Source: Hortaea werneckii (taxonomy: Eukaryota; Ascomycota; Dothideomycetes; Mycosphaerellales; Teratosphaeriaceae). Taken from it: DNA of 62,653 nucleotides. Shown piece by piece: positions 18,568 to 29,426 of this stretch. The notes beneath the pieces were generated by a model. The model had not been told where the DNA came from and made no database searches. It worked only from the letters and a program-made list of their open reading frames with translations. The stretch lies in the NCBI GenBank assembly GCA_037044905.1, contig JBAOKB010000005.1:1-62653 (forward strand), in the 5' to 3' direction. How positions within the stretch are numbered: the stretch's first letter is position 1; each line of letters opens with the position of its first letter. The position numbers and the translations under genes are program-made.

Positions 18568-21500
18568 ATGCACACTCCCCGACCCAATCCGACAATCAAT
18601 CCCCCTCCGCTCACCGCTGTCCACCACCGCCGTTTGCACTCCCGCTCGCCTTCGCACTCGCCCATGCGCCAGCCGCACCCGCGCGACCGGGATCCACTGC
18701 TGCGTGATCTATCGCCGACTGCCACCCTTCGCACTTTCCAAACCGCCGAGACCGACTCTTCCCCCACCTTCAGCTTCAGGGGCGCGGCTTCCGTTTCTGA
18801 ACGCGCATGGGGCGCCAAGGCGGCGCAGACCTGTCTCGACTTGCGGGGCTGGGTGCGGGAGCTGGAAGGGTGGAAATGGCCGGGGAGCTTTGCGGTGCCG
18901 AAGCAGGAACGGAGCGAGGACGAAGATGAGAAAGGGGGAGGAGGAGCAGGAGCAGGAGCAGGAGAGAGAACCGAGAATTACTGGGGCAGCCTGCCGGCCA
19001 GCATCGTCCTCAGTTACGAGAAAAGAGCCGACGAGATTGCGCAACAGCTGGACGAAATTGATGTGGAGGAGCTCAAGGACTTCGTGCTGTCGGCCCATCG
19101 CCAGGCAGGCTCCGGGAGAGCTTCTCGGGACGATAGTATCGCTTCCATTGGGGCCACCACCGACTTGCGCCGCCTCGACGACTTCACCGCACTCATCACC
19201 GCCACGATACTACAGGCCCTTCCGTATTTGTCACGCCTGCATCGCCTCCTGGAAGTCTGGACCGTCCGTCTGACCATTTTGCGCAATGCCCCTTCCTACA
19301 TCTCCGACCTGAGGCAGGTCCAGACCGATCTCGAGCATGGCTGGGCGGCAATAGCAGTGTCGCCGTCTACTGCTCGGCCCAGGGACAGCGGTGCCAATTT
19401 CACGCGCGGCAATTTGATTGAGACGCAAAGCATGATTCAACATCAAGTCTCCAGTCTTGGCAGACGCTTAGATACTTTCCTAGATCACCTGGAGGGAAGA
19501 GAGGAGACGGTCCCGGACGCTTGGATCGATGACTTTGAGCGCCTGGAAAAAGCATACGGTGACTGGGTAGTCCAGGCTGAACGGAAGGCCTTCGAGAATG
19601 AGTGGCGAGCCGCGAGGGAGCGAGAGATGAAGGAGGCGGAGAGAACGACGACTGCCCGGCTGCTCGCGGGAGACGAAGCAGCCAGGAATAAGTCAAACTC
19701 ATACGACTTCGAGGACCACGAGAGAGATGCGGACTCGGTAGCCGAGCCCTCTTCACGACCGAGCAGTGGGCTATTCGCGCTGCCAATAAATGGCAGCCAG
19801 CGCAGCAGCATGCTCCGACAGTCGTCTGTACCTTTCGATGGTCTGGCACGTGAGGATTCTGAGACCTTGCCATACAAGCGTGATTCTCGCCACCTGTCAC
19901 AAACCAAGACTTTGACCAACGATTCCACCACGTCGCACGAGATGAAGACGACCGACAGCCCTTCCAAGCGGGCAAGACATATGCCTATCATTATTGATTT
20001 TGACAGAGACGGACACAAACTTGCCTTGGTGGACGATGCCATGCATTCAAGAGGTGCTGAGCCCGCCTCTGGCACGGAAGGCCTCACTGCTCTCCCGATA
20101 CCGCCACCTACGCTTCAAGGGCCATCGTCGATATCACGCGAGCCTTCCGATGCCAGCAAAGGCAGCGGCGCAGTTAAGAAGCGCGCAGCTTTTCTTGAAT
20201 CCGCAGGCATCGAGAGAAAGGACGCGTTAAACAGAAGTGTCAAGAGTCCTGTACGGCCGTTCGAACACGCTAGTAACGCCTTTACGCGGCTGTTTCAGAA
20301 AAGAGAGAAGACGCCTGAGCCGGTCGAAAGACTCAAAAGCCCCCGAGCGAGGCGCTCAATGTCAGGCAAATCGCGATCGGGAAGTATCAAAAAGCAAGGT
20401 CGAGATAACGATCAGGTTGTATGGGGAGGTCGTGGCAACGGTTCAGTGACCCCAAAATCGACCAGTAAGCGGGATCGCATTTCTAGTAGTCCTGCTGCTG
20501 GTACAGAAAGATCACACGTTGAGAATGAAGATAAAAGGGAAACTAGGAGTAGGAGCTCATCTTTCCGACGGCTGTCGTTCGGCAGAAGCGGTAGCAGACC
20601 ATCTGCTGCCGAGCCACTCCATCTAAACGGAAGTCAGCCAACACACCGCGATCACGCAGACCTTCCAGGTGGCTTCCGCACACGTTCAACTTCCGAGACT
20701 TCTCTCTCCCGAGCCCGCTCACGCACGTCACAGACCGATCGCCCTGGCGAAGTCAGAAGGTTACGCTCTCAGCATCGAGGAGAACTTGCACGCCCGCCCG
20801 TAGAGACCTACCAACCCAAGCGTTTAAGTAGCCCTTTTAGGCACGTGAGCGATGAGCACAAGGAACCTGATTATCCTGTCGACTGGCCTTTGGCATCGCC
20901 ACCAGAGACGGAAAGGAATTCGCCTGTGAAGGAACAACAGGGCGAGCTGGGGTTCGAGGACCTGGACAGGATCCAGCCTGTGCTTGACCATAAACAGCGG
21001 CAAATGGATCAAGATGACACTGACGGTGAAATCGCTGGGCCTGAGATCCAGTTCTCTCGGGCTCCGCTAGAGACTGATGCTTTCGACCGCATGTTTATCT
21101 CTAGTCTCCCAGCTTCCCCGGAATTGGAACGGCCTCAAGTGAAGAAGAGCAGCCAGGAAAGTTCGAGGCGATCCGCAATGGGCGAATCGGCGACGAATAA
21201 TGCCAGGAGAACAAATCCGATCCCAACTTTGGACGAGGCTATGTTGGATGATCAGCATAAGAATCTAAGTAAAGAGGATCTGGCTATCGGTTCTGTTGAG
21301 ATGCCGGGGCTAGCGGCGGATAAGTCAGAGACGCCGCTAGGATTTGATCGTAGGGCGCCGTTGGAAGACCGGAGTGTGCTGACCAAAGGCGAGTTTGAGG
21401 CTGAGGAGGCGGACAGACGTAGCAGCGTTAGTAGAGATGTCTCGGACGAAGAGGAGGAGGGCGTGCAAGATAACATGGACTACTTCGGCACTCAGCCCTC

Positions 21501-23442
21501 GCCGATTGTCAGGTCGAGAGCTGGTAGCACCGATAGTGCTGCTGATGCACCGAACGTCCCGGAACTTCAGCCTCGAATCGCCTCGCCGTCGAAGAGTCCA
21601 GTACCATTAAAGCTCAAGATACCAGGCGCTGAGGCAGGAGAAACTCATCAGCCGGACGAGTCTCCAGAGTTTCGACCTGCTCTTCTGAGCCGTGCCTCAG
21701 TCGCAAGCATAGGAAGTTATCCGCGGGCTTCCCTCCGAAGCATCGACGTATCTCGTCGCAGCAGTCTTGCATCACCAATTCCTGTCTCGCAATCGCCCCG
21801 GGACTCTGTTCCGGTATCGGCGATTGACTCGGAGGCGCCCAGATACCCGTCGGGCAATCCATTGAACCGCGATAGCTCGCTCTTCTTTCCACATCCGCCC
21901 GGTCTGCAAGACAGCGGTATCCCTGAGAGTCCTGTGTCGCCCTTGAGCACAAATGCCTCGCCAGTGAAGACTCGCTCGGGCAGTTTGCCACTCGGTGCGG
22001 ACCCCGCGGAGCGTAAAGGGGAAAGCAGAGATGATGAGGAGAGTGAGGATGAGTCGTCTCATACCTCAAGGGATGCCACTCCTGCGCCGCTCAACGTCGC
22101 CATGGCCAAGCGTCGAGCACAGCAGCAGAACCGCACCCCTGTTGCCAGCGGTGTCTCCCTCGCAACTACTCCAAATGTGCCTGAGAGACATCGGGAGAGC
22201 ACGCCTCCTTCTAGTACCGGCGGTGACAAGATGGACAGGCACGTAAGCGAGGTACTCAACCGTCTGCCTTCTTCCTCTATCAAGTTCAAGGCTCGTCCGG
22301 GCGCAGTGACACCGACGCTACTGCGTACATCTGAGCGAAGGGATTACTCCGGCCCAAGACCCCGTACGGCGCCTCGAGTGCCTTCGAGGACGGGTTTGAA
22401 TGGCACTAGTGGCGGCGACATGACCCTCGCCCCTGCCGAGCCTTCCACTACGAAGAAGAACCACACTCCTTCCGGAGGAGGAGGCGCGAGTGAAGGCGAA
22501 GTCAAACTCTACCATCTCACGCAGGCGGGGCGAGAAGATCCCATCAAGCTCTTCGTGAGGCTGGTAGGTGAAGGCGAGCGTGTCATGGTGCGGGTCGGCG
22601 GTGGATGGGCGGATTTAGCGGATTATCTCAGACAGTATGCCGACCACCATGGCAGTCGCACTGTTAGTGGCAGTGGCTTGGAAATGACTCAGTCGGCGCT
22701 GCAGCAGAGTTCGAGGAAGGCTAGTAGCTCTTCCCTTACGCCGACCCCGCTGAGTCGGGCGCCTGTGACGCCTGATAGGAGGCCAGGTAGTCGGTTAGGT
22801 GTGCCTTCTACAACAGGTGGTGCACAGCAAGGCTCGAACAACAACGCGATGGACCAAGACGACGCTGACGACCACGAGGCGACCACGAGCTTCTCACGAC
22901 CTTCTACCGCCTACGAGCGCACACCAACCATATCCAACAACGACACCCTGACTGCACATCAGCAGCAGCCTCCACTCCGCTCAACACCCCAATCAACTTC
23001 CTCAATCAAAAACCCCTCCCGTCCCTCCACAGCCGGTAGTCTCAACGCCCCTACCACCGGCAGTAGTAGACCAGGAAGCAGCAGCAATCGCCCACCAACA
23101 ACAATAAGCAACCGAAACCCCAAACCCGCTTCCAGCTCCGCCGAATCCCTCCTCCCAGAGCAGAAAGCCAAGTGGGTCGAGGAGATGCTGGAGCAGGCCC
23201 GAGCGGGTGCGGCAGGTAATAGTAGTGGTGGCTATATTAACAATCGTGATGTTGAACAGGAGGGGGAGAAAAGGGGTATCGTTGAGTATGGTAGCGGTGG
23301 TAACGCTGCTGCTGCTAGTGGTGGTGGTGGTGGTGGGAATTTCGGGGAGCTGGGGACGGCCGGGGCGACTCGACGGGTGGTTTTCCGTCCCTCGTATCCT
23401 CATCATCAGGGTGGTAATGGTGGTGGTTCTGTTAAGAGATAA
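18568..23442 (+). CDS. KAR9: Kar9-like protein with GAS2 domain (cytoskeletal linker)
   Basis: Intronless, 1624 residues. The N-terminal region (about 130-360) is helical with KAR9-domain character: ADEIAQQLDEIDVEELKDFV, SYISDLRQVQTDLEHGWAAI, and SSLGRRLDTFLDHLEGREE. The middle 900 residues are Ser/Arg/Pro-rich and disordered. At about 1311-1355 is a GAS2 domain (KLFVRLVGEGERVMVRVGGG then WADLADYLRQYADHH), which in other proteins binds microtubules. Two SxIP-type peptides, SPIP (about 1068) and SGIP (about 1115), lie in basic/Ser-rich surroundings and could bind EB1/Bim1. Kar9 positions the spindle by linking microtubule plus ends to actin transport. The C-terminus is low complexity with Gly and Ala runs. 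Confidence 0.82.
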   Translation: MHTPRPNPTINPPPLTAVHHRRLHSRSPSHSPMRQPHPRDRDPLLRDLSPTATLRTFQTAETDSSPTFSFRGAASVSERAWGAKAAQTCLDLRGWVRELEGWKWPGSFAVPKQERSEDEDEKGGGGAGAGAGERTENYWGSLPASIVLSYEKRADEIAQQLDEIDVEELKDFVLSAHRQAGSGRASRDDSIASIGATTDLRRLDDFTALITATILQALPYLSRLHRLLEVWTVRLTILRNAPSYISDLRQVQTDLEHGWAAIAVSPSTARPRDSGANFTRGNLIETQSMIQHQVSSLGRRLDTFLDHLEGREETVPDAWIDDFERLEKAYGDWVVQAERKAFENEWRAAREREMKEAERTTTARLLAGDEAARNKSNSYDFEDHERDADSVAEPSSRPSSGLFALPINGSQRSSMLRQSSVPFDGLAREDSETLPYKRDSRHLSQTKTLTNDSTTSHEMKTTDSPSKRARHMPIIIDFDRDGHKLALVDDAMHSRGAEPASGTEGLTALPIPPPTLQGPSSISREPSDASKGSGAVKKRAAFLESAGIERKDALNRSVKSPVRPFEHASNAFTRLFQKREKTPEPVERLKSPRARRSMSGKSRSGSIKKQGRDNDQVVWGGRGNGSVTPKSTSKRDRISSSPAAGTERSHVENEDKRETRSRSSSFRRLSFGRSGSRPSAAEPLHLNGSQPTHRDHADLPGGFRTRSTSETSLSRARSRTSQTDRPGEVRRLRSQHRGELARPPVETYQPKRLSSPFRHVSDEHKEPDYPVDWPLASPPETERNSPVKEQQGELGFEDLDRIQPVLDHKQRQMDQDDTDGEIAGPEIQFSRAPLETDAFDRMFISSLPASPELERPQVKKSSQESSRRSAMGESATNNARRTNPIPTLDEAMLDDQHKNLSKEDLAIGSVEMPGLAADKSETPLGFDRRAPLEDRSVLTKGEFEAEEADRRSSVSRDVSDEEEEGVQDNMDYFGTQPSPIVRSRAGSTDSAADAPNVPELQPRIASPSKSPVPLKLKIPGAEAGETHQPDESPEFRPALLSRASVASIGSYPRASLRSIDVSRRSSLASPIPVSQSPRDSVPVSAIDSEAPRYPSGNPLNRDSSLFFPHPPGLQDSGIPESPVSPLSTNASPVKTRSGSLPLGADPAERKGESRDDEESEDESSHTSRDATPAPLNVAMAKRRAQQQNRTPVASGVSLATTPNVPERHRESTPPSSTGGDKMDRHVSEVLNRLPSSSIKFKARPGAVTPTLLRTSERRDYSGPRPRTAPRVPSRTGLNGTSGGDMTLAPAEPSTTKKNHTPSGGGGASEGEVKLYHLTQAGREDPIKLFVRLVGEGERVMVRVGGGWADLADYLRQYADHHGSRTVSGSGLEMTQSALQQSSRKASSSSLTPTPLSRAPVTPDRRPGSRLGVPSTTGGAQQGSNNNAMDQDDADDHEATTSFSRPSTAYERTPTISNNDTLTAHQQQPPLRSTPQSTSSIKNPSRPSTAGSLNAPTTGSSRPGSSSNRPPTTISNRNPKPASSSAESLLPEQKAKWVEEMLEQARAGAAGNSSGGYINNRDVEQEGEKRGIVEYGSGGNAAAASGGGGGGNFGELGTAGATRRVVFRPSYPHHQGGNGGGSVKR

Positions 23443-23734
23443 TAAGAGTAGGACAGTACTATGGAAAGGAGAGGAGAGGAGATCGGATTTCGGAATCATG
23501 GGGTACTACTCATTTCTCGGCAATGGTGGGAAGGAGGGAAGTCTTACTTTCAAAGCGGGTTAGATAGGGATGGAAGGGATTGAGAGGGACGGGATTTGGC
23601 TGGATCGAGATTAAGAGGGCCAGAAAGGGAAGGAAGGAAGGAAGGAAGGAGGTCCGATATAGATACCCCCATTCATCCATACGCTTTCACCGCGGAGAGA
23701 GAAAAAGTATGGGTTTTTCCCTTTTGCGGCTCCC

Positions 23735-23757
23735 TTTTTTTTTTTTTTTTTTTTTTT
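23735..23757 (+). repeat. T23 homopolymer
   Basis: Twenty-three consecutive T residues, 290 bp after the Kar9-like stop codon. Length is likely variable and prone to sequencing error. Confidence 0.85.
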
Positions 23758-24460
23758 GGTTCTTCCCCGGTTTTGAATCAACTTTCTTGTCACGATGTGG
23801 AACTGGTCATGCATAACTTCGTTTTGGTAAAATCTAAAAAAAAAAAAGAACAACATTCCCAAGTAAAGAATACTTCCCTTCCAAAATAGGGTGACTCTCC
23901 CCCTCCCCCTTTTCCCCTTCCAACCCCCTGGCGCGCAAAAAACATGGTGAAGATGAATTACGCGCGCGTCTAGTAATAAGCACTTCCCTCTTGTGGAAAT
24001 CTTCATAGGTTTTGCAAATAGCCTCGATAAATGAAGTTTCGGTCTTGGGAGTTTCGTATAATCTTCTTCTTGCTAGATTTTCTCTTCTCACATCGCTTCG
24101 CTGTATAATGACGAAAGGGAAGCGCAAAGTTCGTAAGCCTATGTTCTTCTCTTTTGTCTGCATGATAACTCCATTCTCTGGAGAAAACCCCGGTGTGTGG
24201 TGGGGTATGCTGGGTAGGAAATGCATAGTCTGTGTGATGGTGGTGGTGGTGGATAAGAGGTGGGATGAGGTGAGGTTGTGGGAGATGGGGAGGAGGTGTA
24301 AATCTCGAGAGCTTGTGTGTTTCCGTTGCAGTGCGTGTGTGGTTTTTGGAGGGGAGGGCTTTCTTTGCCTTCCTCCCGGATCATGCGCTGCGAACAGTTA
24401 CTCTCTGGTGAAGGTCTCAGAAGATTGTTCTCCTCTTCCGATTTTTATGATTGTTTGTGC

Positions 24461-24530
24461 TAGTGCTGGTGCTGGTGCTGGTGCTGGTGCTTGTGTTTGT
24501 AGGGAGGGGAGGGAGGGAGGGAGGGAGGGT
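24461..24530 (+). repeat. GTGCTG and GGGA microsatellites
   Basis: Imperfect tandem GTGCTG units (24461-24495) followed within a few bases by tandem GGGA units. Non-coding, between convergent genes. Confidence 0.8.
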
Positions 24531-24741
24531 AGATTGGGAGTCTCTTCCTCTTGGATTCTTGTCCGCTTGCCACTCGCCGAGATACGTGACTCGACCTCTA
24601 CCGAATGGCGAGGGAGTAGTGATCCAGGGATAGGAGGAGAGATACAGCGGAGTAGTGATGTTGGTGTTCGGTAGTAGCATTGCGCGCACGATTTGGGTTT
24701 GAAGGGAAAGGCAAGGGGGTGTAAAGGTTTAGAGAAGAGAC

Positions 24742-25428
24742 TTACAACAGAGATAAGGTCAGGTCGCCTCTTATGCTGGCTTTCAGCTCAATCTCGATAT
24801 CCAGGTTCGCTTCGAGGGAGAGTTTTAGTCCGTCGGTGTCTTTGAGTTCGCTCTGTAAGAGGCATCATCTTGTCAGCATGTGTTCATTGTCGCTTAAGAC
24901 CTTGCCTCCAACGCTTCCTAGCCGTTAGAACTTGGCACCCGTGCCTGTTCTTGATTGCCTTATGTTCTTCCTCATTATACCGAAGCAAAAGAAGAGACTT
25001 ACGCTAGCCTCCTGCTTCGGCTTCATGTAATATGGCTGCCCAGGATGTGTCCCTCGCACGGGAATCTCTCCTCGTTCCGCCCGCGCCATCGTCACCGGCC
25101 CATCCATACTCGTACTGTCCGGCCCTATCCGCTCAAAAGGGCCCATCGCCTTCAGCTCCTGGTTCGCATCCGCCTCCTCCAACGCAGGGAGGGAGTTGGT
25201 CTTCATGAACTTCCCGTCGTCTTGCATCTTCTGGATGCGCTTCCGCCGCGCCCGACGCGATTGGGAACGTGACTGGTTCGTCTCCTCGCCATTCAGGCGC
25301 CTGTTCTGGGCGACGATGTTGTCCTGTTTCTTCTGTTGCTCGACTGTGCGCTGTTTGACGGGTTCCGGATCGGCTTCAGCATCTTCTTGCGGGTTCGCTT
25401 GTTCGACAAGATCCCGATTCTGAGGCAT
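24742..25428 (-). CDS. Disordered protein with conserved C-terminal LDIEIELKA peptide (paralogue 1)
   Basis: Exons 25003-25428 and 24742-24852 (minus strand), 150-nt intron with GCTGAC before the acceptor, 178 residues. Exon 1 encodes a charged, Gln/Arg-rich disordered region (RSQSRRARRKRIQKMQDD) and ends in KPKQEAS. Exon 2 encodes only 36 residues ending in LDIEIELKASIRGDLTLSLL. That last segment matches the C-terminus of the next gene on the same strand at 19 of 24 positions, which validates the splice model. I do not know a named family. Alternating hydrophobic residues suggest a beta strand or membrane-surface peptide. Oddity: the stop codon overlaps a second perfect donor (GTAAGT at 24745), so an alternative 3' intron is possible. 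Confidence 0.72.
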
Positions 25429-26330
25429 GTTGGCTGTAGGCTTCTACTACTGCGCTCGTTTGTTCCCTTTCTCAAACACCCAAGTATTACTGTAGACTCA
25501 GTACTCAACAGATAGAGGCCAAAGTGAATTTACCGAACAATCGTATTCAGGATTACATCAAATGGCGAAACCTCACCGGCCAAGTTCACCAACACATGCA
25601 CGTACGTCTCTGCTCTCTCTCTCCACAACTCTACGTCTACAGGGCCATGACAGCAGCGCAGGGGAGCTACCCTGCCATTCAAAACCTGTTTGGCTCCGAT
25701 TCAGACGTCTTGCTGCCGATCCGATAACGCCACCGCGTCGGCCTCCCACCTCTGCGCCACAGCAATGACTTCAGCGACCGGGGTCAGCTATACTTCCGAA
25801 TGCACGCTAGTACGCGTTTTTTCCACCGCGCATGGACAAATGCGACGATCCGGAACGCGATAGAAGGAGACTATAGCGAAAATGGCAAGATGACGTCCGT
25901 TACTGAGACGATCTAGACGTAGGAGAACACGATCTGCTCTTCGTGTGCGGAGTGAGTTTGGCATGGGGACGCTTCATGTGAAGAAACAGCAGGCTTGGTC
26001 GAGCAAACGTTTCGTCATAGTTGCAACACATGCCGTTTGTTTTTTTTGGTAGCGTTTCAAACAGCGTGGAACGGCTGACCACTCAAGGACGCTAGGGTGC
26101 TCAGAGTATCGAAACGCATACGATGCAATCCCTTGAAATCAAAGGTGACAGACTGATAATATGCAGTGCTCGCAACAAGAATGCCAGATAGAAAAAGTAG
26201 GTATCGAAATTGTACAACAAGATGATCTGATCACATCGCAATGCTCCATACAAACTCCAGCGCATCTCATTCAGCGTAAGATCGTGCAAATTATCCAACA
26301 AAAGTATTCTCTTTTTTCTTCGGCTCCGCT
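25429..26330. other. Intergenic region between tandem paralogues
   Basis: About 900 bp between two same-strand genes. Small open frames on both strands (60-70 codons) show nothing recognisable. The promoter of the upstream-facing paralogue 1 should lie at its right-hand edge of the gene, from 25429 onward. Confidence 0.4.
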
Positions 26331-27098
26331 CTAGTTGAGCAGTCCAAGAGTCAGGTCACCATGAATCTTGGCCTTGAGCTGAATCTCAATGTCCAAATTC
26401 AGCTCTAGTCGCAGTCGCAACTGCTCGCCCTTCTCCTCTTCCTCTCCACCCTGGCCTTGGCCTTGACCTTGACCTTTGCCTCCTCCAGTCAGGCCACCAA
26501 GAGCCTTCCCTGCGGTGTCACCGACCTGGTTTACAGCCTGACCAGCAGTGTTCTGCACCATTTCACCAGCACCATTGACAAGTTCACCGCCAGGTAATTG
26601 CTCGGTGATGTCGTCAAGTGGTCCACCGCCTTGAGAGCTCTTCGCCTGAGCCTGCTGCTTCTTCTGGCGTTGTCGCTGGCGGCGACCGCCAGTCGCGCTC
26701 ATGTCACTGCGAGCGATTGACTCGGTGTCGCTGTCCTGGACCTGAGTACCTCCACCGCGACGACCACGCCCGCGCGATTGGCGCCTGCGCGACGGTTGAC
26801 GTGACTGTTCTTCCTCCATCTGGGGCTCTGGCTGGGCTTCTTCTTCAGCGTCGGCGTCTGCGTTGGCGTTGGCGTTCTGCTGAGCACCAGCTTGTGCGTC
26901 GCCTTCACCTTCGTCCTGAGTCTGGTCCGGAGTTTGTTGCTGCTGTACTTGACCAGATGGCTTTCGGCCCAACTTCTTCGGTGTGCGCTTTTGCGTTTGT
27001 TTAGACTGCGCGCTGGCTTGACCAGATGCGTTGGCGCCGGCGTTCAATCCTCCCTCTGCGCCTAGGGATGCTGACTGCTCTGTCTCTTGCGTGGCCAT
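26331..27098 (-). CDS. Low-complexity protein with conserved C-terminal LDIEIQLKA peptide (paralogue 2)
   Basis: Single exon, 255 residues, ATG at 27098. The first 170 residues are disordered and strongly biased: Ala/Gly/Gln, then a Gln run, Glu-rich stretches, an Arg/Gly segment (RRRQSRGRGRRGGG) and Gln/Arg. A GAGEMVQNTAGQAVNQVGDT stretch resembles an amphipathic helix. A GKGQGQGQGQGG repeat leads to the C-terminus LNLDIEIQLKAKIHGDLTL, shared with paralogue 1. This short conserved terminus on a variable disordered body is seen in uncharacterised fungal proteins; function unknown. Gene order and strand indicate a tandem duplication with strong divergence outside the terminal peptide. Confidence 0.75.
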   Translation of the reverse strand: MATQETEQSASLGAEGGLNAGANASGQASAQSKQTQKRTPKKLGRKPSGQVQQQQTPDQTQDEGEGDAQAGAQQNANANADADAEEEAQPEPQMEEEQSRQPSRRRQSRGRGRRGGGTQVQDSDTESIARSDMSATGGRRQRQRQKKQQAQAKSSQGGGPLDDITEQLPGGELVNGAGEMVQNTAGQAVNQVGDTAGKALGGLTGGGKGQGQGQGQGGEEEEKGEQLRLRLELNLDIEIQLKAKIHGDLTLGLLN

Positions 27099-28092
27099 AA
27101 TAATTTAATGAGTAGTATGCACTTTGATAAATATGAGGGATTTGGAAGCTATCCCGGTGACAGTGTACGGAGTACGGCAAGGAAATAATGGGCAAACTGA
27201 AGAAACGTCAGAAGACGACGGTAAACCTGTTTCTCGACTCGAGCTCTGTGATCGCCGCAGGAGCCCATCACTACTCTGGGCCAACTCTGACGCAAAGCGG
27301 CGCCAGCTCCAGCCACAGCTGCAGGGGGGAGCAACACAGCATCCTTGTTTTATGTAGGACGCGCGGATTATTGAGCAACGCGCAGATCGTTTGGATCGCT
27401 GGCCCGATGACCGCGTTGACGCTGGTGTTACGCAATTCTCCGGGAGCCACCCCCATCTCACGATTCCCACTGGCGCTTCGGCAAATTTCATGGCGCGCGG
27501 CAACACTGGAGTAGGAACTCCAAGGGACTATTTCCATCAATTTTGAAGAGATCGAACGTATTAGAAAATCTTTCGAGAGACAGGCAGTGACTGCACTGAA
27601 TCTACCAAACCAGAGAAGTGAAGTCGGCGTCTGCTGATTGGACACCTCAGGCTGCAGTACTCATCATCCAACCTTCCCAAGGTTGGAAGCGAGAGGTCAG
27701 CTTACATAAGTTCCTAGGCCATCGTTGGTGTACGACGAATATGAATCTCGTTGCCAAAGCCTCGTGAGAACCATTCGCTTCTTCTCTTTCAGATAGGACA
27801 ACCGGGTAGTTGTGCTTGTATGAAAGTAATGCGAAGATATTTAGCCTCCAGCCGCTAATGCCAAGGTACTTGAACAACCAAGCAGTTCTGCAGAACGAAT
27901 GGTCTTAGCACGACACCACCGAAAGTGTATGCTGGCATCGTCCTTATACATCTGGCGACTCCCATCAATCAAGATACCAAGCTTTCTGGGAATGCTTGGT
28001 GCTATCGCAGGTGGTGGTCCTCCCTTATCAAAAACACTTTACCACCAGACCTTCAAGCCTCTAGACCTACAGCTCGCACTGCCGATATAGTT
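27099..28092. other. Intergenic region
   Basis: About 1 kb between the start of the low-complexity gene (minus) and the stop of the subtilase (minus). Overlapping short frames on both strands at 27105-27645 are not supported by composition or domains. No RNA gene recognised. Confidence 0.4.
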
Positions 28093-29426
28093 TCAAGCCC
28101 CAATGCCGTTGTACGCCACATAGTTCACTGAACCTCCACGTGGCGCCGGCGAAATGCTGTCTCTGGTAGCTAACGCCCGAATAACGTCACACATTCCCCC
28201 ACCGAGACCCCCAAACCCTTGTCCATAGAGCGCAGCGGCCAGCCCTGCAATATGCGGGCTGGCCATAGATGTACCGCTGAGAGTCGCAGTGGCGCTGTTG
28301 CTACCGATCCAAGTGCTAAGGATGCTGACGCCAGGAGCCCAAATGTCCAAGCTTGTCCCATAGTTGGAGAAAGAGACCGCCGCATTCTTGCTGTCGATGG
28401 CGCCTACGGTGCAAGCTAATGGCTCGGAGGCAGGCGAATAGTTCGTAGCATCCGCGCCATTATTGCCTGCCGCCACTGCAACGAACTGTTTGTAATGTCA
28501 GCGATGAAGGAATCAACGCTTTCCGAGGACTGCGTACCATGCCAGCTTGCACTGCAGCATTGACTGCATCATCGACAACCTGGCTCTTCGCAGACCCCAG
28601 GGACAAGTTCATCACGCTTTTACCGATTCGTTTGCTTGCAGTGGCGTTGTTCACCGACCACTCGATACCGGCAATGACGTCTGACAGATATCCGCTCCCA
28701 GAGTCTGAAAGCACCTTAACAGCGATGAGCGTCGACTTTTTCGCTACGCCATAGGTGGCGCTACCAATGATACCGGCGACATGCGTCCCGTGACCGTTGC
28801 CGTCTGAATTGATTTGACTGCTGGGAAAGCTAGCCCCAAGTACAGCCCGACCTTGGAAATCCCGATGCTGTGTGTTGATACCCTGTATTTCAGAACAGAT
28901 GGTCAGCAGTCTCACCTTTCAAATCCACGCAAACACAATAAGCAACTGGATATCGTACCGTGTCTAAGACATAAGCAAACGTTCCAGCCCCAGCTGTTGA
29001 GTCGTAATTATACACGGTGCCAGTAGCATTAGCTCTTGTAGAAAGCCTTGCCAAACCGTAAGGAGCATTGTTCTGCGTCGTAATGGCGCTTATATTGACA
29101 ACAGAGTCTTCTTCGATGGCTTTGATGCTTCCAGTGCTTGGGTCTTGTCGCGGTAACCTCAAGAAGAAACCGGGGACTTCAATGACAAATGCTTGAAAGT
29201 CAGGCATATCGTAGGTATAGATGAGGTTCCGTCTTTCGACCCCGAAGCCGGCTAAGAGAAAGTCGAGAACATCATTCACAAGGGAGCCCTTGTTTAGAGT
29301 GATTATCCATCTGCGTGATAGTGCCTTCTCTTCGGTAGTTGGCGGGCCTGCAGAGACATCACTAGAGTTCAGGAGAGGCGAGGCCCAAACGAGAGGAAGA
29401 ACGAAGAAGAACCAATCGAATCGCAT
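28093..29426 (-). CDS. Secreted subtilisin-like serine protease (S8, proteinase K type)
   Basis: Three exons on the minus strand, 28959-29426, 28538-28882 and 28093-28485, all joined in phase 0, give 401 residues. The start at 29426 opens a clear signal peptide (MRFDWFFFVLPLVWA). An I9 propeptide follows (WIITLNKGSLVNDVLDFLL to IEEDSVVNI), then the mature enzyme from about residue 120. The catalytic Asp is in YVLDTGIN, created by splicing intron 1 exactly after DT. The His is in DGNGHGTHVAGIIGS, the oxyanion Asn in AAGNNGA and the Ser in LSGTSMASPHIAGL. Both introns (76 and 52 nt) contain GCTGAC near the acceptor. Length is typical of fungal proteinase K and alkaline proteases. Presumably an extracellular endoprotease for nutrient acquisition. 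Confidence 0.93.

Larger units (their letters stand above)
23443..24741. other. Convergent intergenic region rich in simple repeats
   Basis: 1.3 kb between the stops of two convergent genes. It contains a GGAA run (about 23628-23650), a T23 tract (23735-23757), an A-rich run near 23838, a GTGCTG repeat (about 24461-24495) and a GGGA repeat (about 24501-24530). Open frames here translate the repeats and are not credible. Confidence 0.6.

Noticed and set aside
24417..24689. Minus-strand frame with Ser/Thr repeats
   Set aside because: Its repetitive part is only the translation of the GTGCTG and GGGA microsatellites.
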